Shown here: positions 10,195 through 18,975 of the stretch, in pieces
Numbering within the stretch: position 1 is the first letter of the stretch
How the letters are laid out: every line of letters begins with the position of its first letter
Source of the DNA: Allacma fusca
Lineage: Eukaryota > Arthropoda > Collembola > Symphypleona > Sminthuridae
Direction of reading: 5' to 3'
Assembly (NCBI GenBank): GCA_947179485.1
Contig: OX359250.1
Location: forward strand, 47,527,450-47,591,449
Length of the DNA stretch: 64,000 nt
The notes under the pieces: generated by a model
Told to the model about the DNA's origin: nothing
Databases searched by the model: none
What the model saw: the letters and a program-made list of their open reading frames with translations, nothing else
Position numbers and translations under genes: made by a program

Positions 10195-13100
10195 TTACTC
10201 CTTATAGAAACCAGGAGGCCGTGCGGCGAGTCTTTTTGGTCGGCGCAGAGCGTCTGTAGCATCAAAACGCACTGCCTGCCGGAGGAGTGCTAAAGATTCT
10301 CCGCTGGCAGACAGACGCCGCTTGGCTCTTTGCTGTCCTGACTGTGCTGATGACTCAGCCTCAAATATTTCCTCCTCACCCAAGCTTACGGGCGGACTTG
10401 AGAGAGAGGGAGCTATGTATGTATGTGTGTGTGTCCCTGAGGGATCACTTACAATACGTTGACGTTTATTTCCACTATGCATATCCTCTGTACCAACATG
10501 TACATGCTTAGTGGCTACTTTCTTTACATTTACATTATCTTTATTGGTAATACCTAAGTCATGTATATTTACAGTGATAGGTTGTGTTACGGCTGGCTGT
10601 GGAATTTGAATTTTAGCCTTCTTAGGAATACCTTTATAAGTGTAACTTACAGGTATACTCTTAGGGATTTCTGGTATAATTTTCCTAGGAGTTTTAAGTT
10701 TAGCTTTGGAAATTTTGGATTTGAGTATAGGTTTATTTAAAATAATTTTGGGAGTTTTTAATTTTGGATTTGGCGTTTGACAGGAAACCTTCCTTAGGGA
10801 TTTTAATTGTGAATCTTTTGAGATTGGATTTTGTAGTACAATTGTAGGGTTATTAAAAGGAATGGACACTGTGTCTGCACTCGTAAGTATTTCCGTCCGT
10901 GTGTGTTCGTGTACATTCATATCACTCGTAAGGTCTTTCGCTTGTGTGTTTGTCGTACAGAGATCACTAATAACTGGAGTAATTTCTATGTTCGTATTAC
11001 TTCTTGGTATGTCTCTGGATTTTAATTTGGAGAGTTTAAACAATCTGATTTCCCATTTTGGGTATGTTATTAATGTCTTTGTATTTTGAAACTGTTCTAA
11101 ATAATCTGAACATAAGTCTTTTTCCTTTAGGATTTTTAATGTGTTACGAGTGTTGATACGAGCTTCTATATTATCTATAAGTACATGTGGAAAAGCCTCG
11201 TATATGTTTGGAATCTCGAAATTGTAACTCGCAGCACTTTCAGGTAAGTCTGTAAAACTAATTAAGTCATTTAGTTCATTTTCTTTCTCGTTTTGATTTT
11301 CCTCTAGGAAAATTGACTGTTCACGTTCAAAAACTTCATTGCTATCCTCAAAAATATTATTGTTAGATAGGTTCAAAGATTCCTGACTAATGTTCTGTTC
11401 TGAAGTGTCAGTGGAATTTCTTTGTGTGCGACTGATTGTAGAAATCATAGATAGACGTGAGGTATTTGTATGAAATAAAAATTCATTAACTGCTTCATTA
11501 ATTTGTAATTCTTGTACATTTATATTGACTTCTTCCTCATTATCAAATCTAGAAGACTGAGGGTTATTTACTGCAACTATATCACTTAAAATTGAGTTCG
11601 CAGCACTTTCCTCTGAGGAATTTGGAGTTGAATTTATTAACTCAGTTCTGTAGTTAGAATTATTAAAGAAAAGTTCTCCAGGGGTAAATTGTTCAATTTC
11701 CCTTATTTCTGAAACTATGGGTTGAAAATTCCCAAACATGTCAAATTCTGCTTGTTGCATTTGTTCAGAGTCACTATCATTATGTAACTCTTCAATGTCA
11801 ATACGATTAGGAACTACTTCTGGTTCTTCTAGAATTGTATTTTGAATTATTGTGTTATGATTTGTAATGTTGTGCAACTCTAAATTTATGAGTTCACTTT
11901 GATTTAAATTTTCACTGAGTCTTGAAGTGCTAACTACTTCCTCAGGATAATAATTATTTGTGTTTCTTATTTCATCATTTGTATTCATGTTAAATTCATT
12001 CATGATTTGTGAATTAGGATTGAAATTAAAATTAAAATTAATTTCTGGTGCTTGAGGGATTGAATTATTGAAATCTCTAACAACGACAGGTTCTGGTTGG
12101 AACAACTGTGGCGGAGCTATTATGATTTCATCCAGTCTCCTTCGTGTGGGCCTAGTGACGGGAGGCAATGCTATGACTTCTCGCACTGGTCTTCTGCTTC
12201 TGGTATTTCTATATGGTCCAGAATTATCACCGGGTTGACTATTATCTGAGTCATCATTTTCAGGTTGATTATCTGTTATTTGACCTCGATGAGGAGTGCG
12301 CACCTCTTCATCTTGGTTACTTGTATTATGTAATGTATGTGCATTACCAAATGTAAATGGAGTTATATTCGATTGAATATAACTTTGTCGAGATGGAAAA
12401 TTAGTATTCCTTGCTGGGATTGTACTGAAATGTGAGGAATAATACGAAGTTGAATTTCTTTCGTTCTGTAGTCCCGTTGCTGAAGTGATATCTGCTTCCT
12501 CAACTGAACGTGGAAAATTATTGTCTCTTGATGCTAAATCCTGAGCTTGAGGTGAAAAGGTGATCAATCTTTCCCTCAAATCTTCATTATCGTCTTGAGC
12601 TGAATAACTCTCTGTGGAACTGTTACTATTCCCTTGACTGTCTTGTCTGTTTGGTATGTACGTTTCTCTGCTATAGTAATTCTGGTTGTTAATTACTCTT
12701 GAGCCAAAGGAGGGAATCATACTAAAATTATTATCAGTATATTTTCCTCCAGGAATTACATATGGATATTCTTCTTCCCATTGCACGGGTCTTACATATG
12801 GTGCGATGTTATGTACATGTACATTACGCAAATTGGTTCCCATATGAAGTAATAATGGTTTTACTTGGAATGCTTGGTCTGAAATTACCTTGACAATTTC
12901 ATACGGTCCAAGCCATTTTGGTCCGAGTTGATGCGGATTTTGTGCCTTTAATTTGACTAAGTCTCCTTGTAAGTAAATATGTTCTTTTCGCTTTGCATTA
13001 AATATGTCATCTCGATGTTTTTGCTGTTGTGTAGTGAGTATGACTGCATTTTCAGTAGCTTTTTCGACTACCTTAGCTTGTGCCTCCGGAGAATTATTTT

Positions 13101-14028
13101 CATGCGGAGTTAATACAGGTGTAATGAGATCAAGTCTTGTTAAAGGTTCTCGGCCATGGAATAGAAAGTATGGTGAGTAATTAGTGCCTTCGTTGACATG
13201 AAAATTATGTGCTCGAACTGCAAGTGGTAGTAAAGAGTCCCACTTGTTATACTCTTTGTCAATGTACTTTTTGATGAAAGTCTTGATTGTCTTGTTTTGA
13301 CGTTCTACAATTCCCATACTCTGAGGACTGTTTGGCATTACTATTATATGCTTAATACCTTTTGATTTTAACCACAGTGGAAATTCGCCATGGGCAAAAT
13401 GAGATCCACCGTCTGTTACAATCTCACGAGGAAAATGATGTTCTTGAATAATTGTATTTTCAAGAAGTCTCTGGGAATCTTTTGAAGTATGAGTTTTGGA
13501 TGTGGCTGCAAATACATATCGCGTAGTGTAGTCAATCATAATTAATGCATATTGATGTCCCTTAGGTGATTTGGGTAATGGTCCAATCCAATCCAACGCT
13601 ACTCTTTGAAGAGCTTTAGCTGGCGGTGGAATTGTGTGTCGATGACCTGCCACTGCTGTATTTCTGGGATTGTGGAGTTGGCAAACTTCACATGACTGTA
13701 AAAATTTCTGTACATCTCTAAACATATTTTGCCAGTAATATCTGAGATACAAAGATGAAAAGGTTTTGTATATTCCGGCATGTCCTCCTTCAGGGTCAGA
13801 GTGGAATAATTGCATAATTTCATGTTGGAGTGATTTTGGGATGACCAATCTCCATGGATTTGCTGTAAGTCCATTATCAATTCTGTATAGAAGTACATGG
13901 ATTAATGCATAATTTTTACCAAAGATATGAGGTTGATCGCTGACATGGTCCCCTTCTTTTACTAATTTCAATATGATATCTGATAATTTTGCATCTTCAG
14001 CTTGTTTCCTTAGGAAAAGTTCAGAGTT
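10195..14028 (-). CDS. pol: Integrase region of Pol with very long C-terminal extension
   Basis: Open in the same frame as the RT/RNase H ORF but separated from it by one TGA (14031-14029). The conventional ORF start at 13971 is a TTG inside the frame, so it is not a real initiator. Numbering from 13971: an HHCC zinc-binding module ending CEVC, then the DDE core with D in LDWIGP, D in VTDGGSHF and E in GIVERQN, the last two separated by 35 residues as in D,D-35-E integrases, then a GPY/F-like module (GPKWLGPYEIV). About 850 further residues are rich in N, S, E, Q and T, with no recognisable fold and a basic end (RRPKRLAARP). Most Gypsy integrases end soon after the GPY/F module, so the tail is unusual. 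It must be made by stop readthrough, by a different mRNA, or not at all in this copy. Confidence 0.85.
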   Translation of the reverse strand, partial: NSELFLRKQAEDAKLSDIILKLVKEGDHVSDQPHIFGKNYALIHVLLYRIDNGLTANPWRLVIPKSLQHEIMQLFHSDPEGGHAGIYKTFSSLYLRYYWQNMFRDVQKFLQSCEVCQLHNPRNTAVAGHRHTIPPPAKALQRVALDWIGPLPKSPKGHQYALIMIDYTTRYVFAATSKTHTSKDSQRLLENTIIQEHHFPREIVTDGGSHFAHGEFPLWLKSKGIKHIIVMPNSPQSMGIVERQNKTIKTFIKKYIDKEYNKWDSLLPLAVRAHNFHVNEGTNYSPYFLFHGREPLTRLDLITPVLTPHENNSPEAQAKVVEKATENAVILTTQQQKHRDDIFNAKRKEHIYLQGDLVKLKAQNPHQLGPKWLGPYEIVKVISDQAFQVKPLLLHMGTNLRNVHVHNIAPYVRPVQWEEEYPYVIPGGKYTDNNFSMIPSFGSRVINNQNYYSRETYIPNRQDSQGNSNSSTESYSAQDDNEDLRERLITFSPQAQDLASRDNNFPRSVEEADITSATGLQNERNSTSYYSSHFSTIPARNTNFPSRQSYIQSNITPFTFGNAHTLHNTSNQDEEVRTPHRGQITDNQPENDDSDNSQPGDNSGPYRNTRSRRPVREVIALPPVTRPTRRRLDEIIIAPPQLFQPEPVVVRDFNNSIPQAPEINFNFNFNPNSQIMNEFNMNTNDEIRNTNNYYPEEVVSTSRLSENLNQSELINLELHNITNHNTIIQNTILEEPEVVPNRIDIEELHNDSDSEQMQQAEFDMFGNFQPIVSEIREIEQFTPGELFFNNSNYRTELINSTPNSSEESAANSILSDIVAVNNPQSSRFDNEEEVNINVQELQINEAVNEFLFHTNTSRLSMISTISRTQRNSTDTSEQNISQESLNLSNNNIFEDSNEVFEREQSIFLEENQNEKENELNDLISFTDLPESAASYNFEIPNIYEAFPHVLIDNIEARINTRNTLKILKEKDLCSDYLEQFQNTKTLITYPKWEIRLFKLSKLKSRDIPRSNTNIEITPVISDLCTTNTQAKDLTSDMNVHEHTRTEILTSADTVSIPFNNPTIVLQNPISKDSQLKSLRKVSCQTPNPKLKTPKIILNKPILKSKISKAKLKTPRKIIPEIPKSIPVSYTYKGIPKKAKIQIPQPAVTQPITVNIHDLGITNKDNVNVKKVATKHVHVGTEDMHSGNKRQRIVSDPSGTHTHTYIAPSLSSPPVSLGEEEIFEAESSAQSGQQRAKRRLSASGESLALLRQAVRFDATDALRRPKRLAARPPGFYKE

Positions 14029-16599
14029 TCATCCAACTGTTGCTGCAATGGCCCTGTCTTCCTCACCAATTTCAATTAAATTTGAATTAAGTAGAGTCGT
14101 AGATATTCTTCTTATCACTTCTCTGGAAAGACAATCTGCATGCGCCATTTTCTTTCCAGGGACGTGTTCAATGGTATGAGGTTGGGCTGCCAACATCATG
14201 GTCCGAGCTATCCGGTTGTGCGGATCTTTGAGGGTCATGATGTGTTGAAGGCTGTGATGGTCCGTACGTATATGGACCATCTTTCCATATACATATTGGC
14301 GGAACTTTTGGAGTCCCCAAACAATGGCGAGGCACTCCCTATCTCTTGCGTCCCATTTCCTCTCGGCTTCTGTGAGAGACCTTGAGGCATAGTGGATAGG
14401 ATGCATGGTCTTATCGTCAGTGCTTTGATGTAAGATTGCTCCTATACCATAAGCACTGGCATCTGTATATAGGTACAATTCTGCATCAGGATTATAAAAT
14501 TGTAAAACAGGAGCTGATACTAATGCATGTTTCAATTGCCTGACCGCGTTGTCACATTCCTGAGTCCATGTAAATTTGACTGCGGCTTTCTTCAATTCAT
14601 TTAGTGGTTTTGCGATGTTAGCATAATCTTGAATAAATTGACGATACCATTCTGTCATTCCAAGAAATCTCCTTAGGGCTGCAATAGATGTAGATGGGTC
14701 CATATTCATAATTGGTTCAATTTTCGTATCTATGGGTCGTTTCCCTTCTCCACTAATCATTAAGCCTAGGAATTCGATTTCTTGAAAACCAAATCGACAT
14801 TTCTTTAATTTAAACATGAGTCCAAAAATCTGTGCTCTTCGGAGTACTAATTCAAATCTGATTAGGAGGTCTTCAAATGTTCCTGCATATATTAGGACAT
14901 CGTCTATGTACACTAATACAATGGAATACCTCAGGGTGCCCAAGATATCATCCATCATATTTTGAAACTCTCCTGGGGAATTCCGGAATCCAAAAGGAAG
15001 CCTGTTCATGCAAAATTTTCCATCAGGAGTGGTGAATGCCATTTTGAGTCTTGATTTTGCATCCAACATCCTCTGCAAAAAACCTTGGACTGCATCTAAT
15101 GAGATGAACCATCTTGCCCCATGCAAGCGGTCAAATTGATCTTGTGGTATTGGCAATGGATATGTATTCTTTATGACATTATGATTGAATCTTCTTAAAT
15201 CTAAAACATATCTCATGGTTCCATCTGCTTTCTTCACCAACAATACTGGATTGTTCCACGGCGAATCACAGGGTGAAACAATGCCTTGATCTATATGCTG
15301 ATTAACCAATTTTCGTAATTCGTCTTGTTCTGTAAAAGAAAGCCTATATTGTGGCGTATAAACTGGTTTTGCATCTCCAGTGTCAATAGTTACGTACTTA
15401 TAATTAACGCATCCAAATTCCGTTTCATCTTTAGCAAAACAATTACGGTACTTATTGATGACTTGCAATAATTGTTGTTGTTGATTTTGATTTAATGTAG
15501 GTCCAAACTTGCATTCATCAGGTGAAAGTGGTGAAAGTTTCTTTGTTGTTCCCTTAGGAATCTGTTCATTTTCATTCTTGAGTTCTACTCCATTAAATTC
15601 ATCATAGTTAGCAAATCTTCTTAAAGTCTGTAATGTTGTAGGTCTTTTAGAGGGATTCCACACCATCGTGTAAGTCTTGCCATCTTCCATTGGGCAGACT
15701 GTATCCCCAAAAAATAAATCTCTTCTGTGTTTACGGATGGGGGAAATCAAGACATTCCCCGTAAAGTTGTCTGTAGTCTTCAGGTCTACTCGAGTCCAAG
15801 AGCGGGGAAGCAGCTCATAGGGCCGAGTAGACCGGACAATACACATCCTCCGGATAGTCGGCGACGAGGACAGGCTGCAATCGGCCGAAGAATCCTCCGA
15901 CGCAGAGTACTGGGAAGGTAGGCACCGAGACCGGGTAGTAACGGTGCCCTCCGACTTTTCCTCCACTAATGCCACCGACTTGGGGTTGCATGTGATTGTC
16001 GCCCGATGTTTGTACAAAAAATCCCCACCAAGTAGTAAGAGGGAATTGACATTGGGTATGACTGCGAATTTATGTGATGATAATATGCCATTGATGTAAT
16101 AATGAATGATGGCTGTCTTGCTGTAGTTTATTGTTGAGTTTGTAGTTACTTGCGTAATAGATTTGTTGTTGTGGGACTGAAGTTTTATTCCTTCAGGGCT
16201 GTGACGCTGTATTGCGTAGGCACAAGCCGGAGAAATTGTTGATAATCCTCCTCCATTGTCAATTAGGGCTTCAATGAAGTATTGACTTCGGCCAAAAATC
16301 TGTAATTTGTAGGAAATGTCCGTGGGGCTAAATTGATGTTGAATTAAATATTCAAATTCATCTTGTAAATGTGTAGAGGATTCAGATAATTGAACTGAAT
16401 CTGGGGTGACTTGAGACATCTGGTCTTCACCCATATCTGGTTTCATCTTAATTGTAGGCTGAAAGTCTTCCTTAGGAGAATTTCCTAAATCTTGTCTTAA
16501 ATTATGTTTCTTAATTATAGGCTGGCTTCGTTGCTGTACATTATTTACATTGTTGCTATTAGTCAGTTTGTCCCGTAAAAACTGACCTAATAGTTTAAA
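14029..16599 (-). CDS. pol: Protease - reverse transcriptase - RNase H (Pol, -1 frame)
   Basis: The frame is open from the slippery heptamer (16599) and has its first ATG at 16446. Residue numbers are from that ATG. Protease: LIDNGG at 61-66 replaces the usual D-S/T-G by D-N-G, and LLLGGDFL (137-144) is the second protease landmark. RT: catalytic D451 in WFISLDAVQGF, LPFGFRNSPGEFQ at 483-495, YIDD at 513-516. RNase H: YTDASAYGIGA (660-670), ERKWDARDRECLA and IRTDHHSLQHI. It copies the genomic RNA into DNA and removes the RNA template in the virus-like particle. The frame is -1 relative to gag, so it should be translated as a Gag-Pol fusion. It ends at a TGA 19 codons before the TTG at 13971. 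Confidence 0.92.
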   Translation of the reverse strand, partial: FKLLGQFLRDKLTNSNNVNNVQQRSQPIIKKHNLRQDLGNSPKEDFQPTIKMKPDMGEDQMSQVTPDSVQLSESSTHLQDEFEYLIQHQFSPTDISYKLQIFGRSQYFIEALIDNGGGLSTISPACAYAIQRHSPEGIKLQSHNNKSITQVTTNSTINYSKTAIIHYYINGILSSHKFAVIPNVNSLLLLGGDFLYKHRATITCNPKSVALVEEKSEGTVTTRSRCLPSQYSASEDSSADCSLSSSPTIRRMCIVRSTRPYELLPRSWTRVDLKTTDNFTGNVLISPIRKHRRDLFFGDTVCPMEDGKTYTMVWNPSKRPTTLQTLRRFANYDEFNGVELKNENEQIPKGTTKKLSPLSPDECKFGPTLNQNQQQQLLQVINKYRNCFAKDETEFGCVNYKYVTIDTGDAKPVYTPQYRLSFTEQDELRKLVNQHIDQGIVSPCDSPWNNPVLLVKKADGTMRYVLDLRRFNHNVIKNTYPLPIPQDQFDRLHGARWFISLDAVQGFLQRMLDAKSRLKMAFTTPDGKFCMNRLPFGFRNSPGEFQNMMDDILGTLRYSIVLVYIDDVLIYAGTFEDLLIRFELVLRRAQIFGLMFKLKKCRFGFQEIEFLGLMISGEGKRPIDTKIEPIMNMDPSTSIAALRRFLGMTEWYRQFIQDYANIAKPLNELKKAAVKFTWTQECDNAVRQLKHALVSAPVLQFYNPDAELYLYTDASAYGIGAILHQSTDDKTMHPIHYASRSLTEAERKWDARDRECLAIVWGLQKFRQYVYGKMVHIRTDHHSLQHIMTLKDPHNRIARTMMLAAQPHTIEHVPGKKMAHADCLSREVIRRISTTLLNSNLIEIGEEDRAIAATVG
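16556..16599 (-). promoter_or_regulatory. Programmed -1 frameshift signal (TTTAAAC plus hairpin)
   Basis: In the sense strand the gag frame reads T TTA AAC (16599-16593), a canonical X-XXY-YYZ slippery heptamer, two codons before the gag stop TAG (16589-16587). The -1 frame is open from the heptamer into protease. Starting at the heptamer's last base is a hairpin: CTATTAG-(G)-TCAGTTT pairs with AAACTGA-CTAATAG, 14 base pairs with one bulged G, around a 9-nt loop. The arms are 16587-16593 with 16579-16585, and 16556-16569. The lower half would be melted by a ribosome paused on the site, leaving the upper stem as the block. Confidence 0.85.
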
Positions 16600-18044
16600 T
16601 TGTCATTGTTATGGGATGCTTCTCCCTGCGGAGGTTGCTTACGTTGAGCTGTACCTGCCACAAGTTGAAGGACTGAGGATAGGATTTGACGATCGCTGTT
16701 TCCTCTGGAATTATTTTGCTGAGGTTGTTGGGAATAATTATCTTGCCGTCCATTGTTGGCATCATAATTGTTGTAGTGATTGTTGTTGTTGTAGCCTCGT
16801 TGGAAATTTCCTCGGCCACGGCCTCTTCCACGGAAATTATTGTTGTAATTATTCCCGCTGGAATAATTAGAATTGTAAACAGTGCGGTTGTTGTCTTGCT
16901 GTGGTTGTTGACTATTATTATTTGAGTGGAAAGAACCGCGTCCACGACCTCTGCTAAAGTTACCTCCAGAGTTATTGCTGTTATTTTGGATTTTTCTATA
17001 ACAAGTAGTCGCATTATGCCCCTTTTTGGAACAAAATTGACATACTTCTGTGAAATTGCGTACTTTGGAATCTTCTTGCTTGTCTGTACTCTTTTTCTCG
17101 GCTTTAGGTTCTTCCTTAGGAAGTGTGGCTACTGTAAGAGTAGTTATTGGAGTTGGTGTCGAATTTTTCTGAGTTAATTCGTTTTCTCCATCCACAATAA
17201 TTTGTAATCGAGCCGAAAAAACAGATAAATTTTCTCTGTCTGGTTCGAAAATAAATCTCTCGAATTCGTATGGAATCTTGCGTAGCATTTGACTGATTTT
17301 CTTTCTTTCTGTGAATGTACCATCAACTTGAGAAAGTATGATGAACGTAGTGATTGGCTTTTTAGGACCAAAAATGTATTTGTCCCATGCTTTCTGTGCT
17401 ACCTCAGATCTTTTGTCATTTTTGAAATGCTTTATGAAGTGGTCACAGAATCTGTTGAGTACTTCATGAGGACTTAACTCTGCTCTCCATGATTGAAATG
17501 TACTATCTATGCTTTCGTACCAAGCTACGACTAATTTTGATTTCGAATTTTTGAAAAAGTGATGTAAAATAGGTACCAAAAATTCTGTATCAATTTCTAA
17601 GTTTTGGCTTTCCTCAAGTAAATTATTATGCCAAAGTGATGCATCTAATTTGATGTCATAAGGTAATATACGTTCTTTCAATACCTTAAACAATTTCTGA
17701 TTTCGCTGAATCCTGGTTAAAGTGTCATCAGTAGATGAACCTCTGTCTTGATTTTGAGATTGAAAGAAATTTCTGCCAGACCTGAATTTAGATCCCCAAT
17801 TGTAAGAAGAATCTCCCATACGATGTACAAAAGGAACCTTCTGCTTAGGTGGTTCGGTTGTCTTGGGAGCCTCAGGAACCTTTCCGGACCTTTTCTGTAA
17901 AACATCATTTTTGGCCTGGATTCGGTCCATGTCGCTTTTTAAAGAAATTAATTCTAAGTCATACTGCAACATTTCTTCAATGTCATCTTTGTCATCAGTC
18001 TTGCTGGTCTCTCCAAGATTCTCGACTTCACCGTTGTTAGACAT
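16587..18044 (-). CDS. gag: Gag polyprotein
   Basis: 485 aa from an ATG at 18044, the first long ORF after the leader. The N-terminal part (to about 70) is charged and may form a helix. The middle (about 110-290) has capsid-like helical composition (e.g. WHNNLLEESQNLEIDTEFLV). A single zinc knuckle, CQFCSKKGHNATTC (CX2CX4HX4C), lies at about 334-347. The C-terminal 130 residues are extremely N/Q/G/R-rich with RGRGRG and RGG-type clusters, a nucleocapsid-like RNA-binding tail. It packages the element RNA and is the N-terminal part of Gag-Pol by -1 frameshifting. The RGG/N-rich tail generates spurious ORFs on both strands. Confidence 0.9.
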   Translation of the reverse strand: MSNNGEVENLGETSKTDDKDDIEEMLQYDLELISLKSDMDRIQAKNDVLQKRSGKVPEAPKTTEPPKQKVPFVHRMGDSSYNWGSKFRSGRNFFQSQNQDRGSSTDDTLTRIQRNQKLFKVLKERILPYDIKLDASLWHNNLLEESQNLEIDTEFLVPILHHFFKNSKSKLVVAWYESIDSTFQSWRAELSPHEVLNRFCDHFIKHFKNDKRSEVAQKAWDKYIFGPKKPITTFIILSQVDGTFTERKKISQMLRKIPYEFERFIFEPDRENLSVFSARLQIIVDGENELTQKNSTPTPITTLTVATLPKEEPKAEKKSTDKQEDSKVRNFTEVCQFCSKKGHNATTCYRKIQNNSNNSGGNFSRGRGRGSFHSNNNSQQPQQDNNRTVYNSNYSSGNNYNNNFRGRGRGRGNFQRGYNNNNHYNNYDANNGRQDNYSQQPQQNNSRGNSDRQILSSVLQLVAGTAQRKQPPQGEASHNNDNLNY

Positions 18045-18439
18045 CGTAAATATTATGTATAATGTATAGTCTTAAATGAAATGAACTGGTCAGAGTTTCA
18101 AACTCAAATGGTGCACTGAAATTATCACCAAAGTTATTTTCCTATACTGTTCAATGTAAAAATTTCCTCTCTCACTCCTCTAGTGCACTTTCTATAGTTT
18201 AACACAGCACTGAGAGAAATTGAGAAAAAGTAGGCGTTGCCTATAGGCGTGTCTTAACACTGATTGGCTGTTCATATGTCCAGATGTTAAGCACTGGAAA
18301 ATGTTTTTAACGTGGTTGATACGGCACTGCGGCGTGTTCAAAATGGCTACCTGGAGTTGGATTGTTATTTAACACACTATTTTTCTAAATTTTATAGTTT
18401 TTCGGAGATAACTTCACAAAAACACCCGGGAATCGACTT
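18045..18439 (-). other. 5' untranslated leader of the Gypsy-type element
   Basis: About 395 bp between the primer-binding site and the gag ATG. Probably holds the packaging signal. No specific structure identified by eye. Confidence 0.6.
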
Positions 18440-18452
18440 GCATCCTCCACCA
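18440..18452 (-). promoter_or_regulatory. Primer-binding site, probably tRNA-Ala
   Basis: The plus strand reads GCATCCTCCACCA, one nucleotide from the 5' LTR edge (18454). This equals the 3' end of a metazoan tRNA-Ala (acceptor strand, discriminator A, CCA) as I recall it from human tRNA-Ala genes, so the minus strand is complementary to 13 nt of that tRNA. Confidence 0.65.
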
Positions 18453-18453
18453 G

Positions 18454-18971
18454 TGAAACATTATGGTTTGATGGTTATATTGATGAAACTAAAGATAGGA
18501 TTATCCTTAGGATCTTTGATGATATAAAAGTATCTTTAATAACCAAAGGAGTCGTCTCACAATACTCCTAATATAAGATGATTAGATCACTCGCAAGTAA
18601 GGGGTACTGTCTGGGTGACACGGGTATTCCGGAAGTGTATGGGTAGTTATGAATTGTGTAACAAAATGTTATGTCAATGTGTGTAATTGTAATATTTAAT
18701 ATACTTAGGAACTGTATATTTATTCTTGAACTTTATATCTTTCAAACTTATAATTCTCTTTCACAAGTTAGAACTTAACTCTCGATCTTCCAATATCCAA
18801 CTGCCTGTCGCCAGTTGTACATTCTCTGATCTCGCTTCTAAATCTCTATTCAATTTACATTCTAATCCTTATCATAAATGTAAATATATACTATTCCTTA
18901 GGAATAGTTCGAACCTTGAATTCATCCTTAAATTCATATTCTAATTTATCATCTTATTTGTATCCGTCACA
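18454..18971 (-). repeat. 5' LTR of the Gypsy-type element
   Basis: 518 bp, TG...CA, matching 7893-8407 except for one G fewer in a G run (about 18601), one substitution (GTAACAAA versus GTAATAAA near 18662) and a 4-nt TATA insertion (near 18888). It carries two CCTTAGG copies. The promoter is expected here, but no convincing TATA box stands out. Confidence 0.95.
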
Positions 18972-18975
18972 GGAT

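Larger units (their letters stand above)
7893..18971 (-). mobile_element. Full-length Gypsy-type LTR retrotransposon
   Basis: An 11.1-kb element in minus orientation. Its two LTRs (515 and 518 bp) begin TG and end CA and are flanked by the 4-bp target duplication GGAT (7889-7892 and 18972-18975). Sense order from right to left: 5' LTR, tRNA primer site, leader, gag (18044-16587), -1 frameshift site, protease-RT-RNase H, integrase with a long tail (to 10195), two overlapping extra ORFs (9603-8634), polypurine tract, 3' LTR. The RNase H to integrase order places it in the Gypsy/Metaviridae group. The LTRs differ by one substitution, one 1-nt indel and one 4-nt indel, so the insertion is recent. 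One in-frame stop separates RNase H from integrase, so this copy may be defective. Confidence 0.95.

Noticed and set aside
10287-11089. Plus-strand ORFs opposite the integrase tail
   Set aside because: Antisense to a 3.8-kb open frame, with no start context or domain.
16595-17014. 139-aa ORF overlapping gag
   Set aside because: Alternative-frame reading of the N/Q/RGG-rich gag tail; Gag itself has a zinc knuckle and the frameshift signal.
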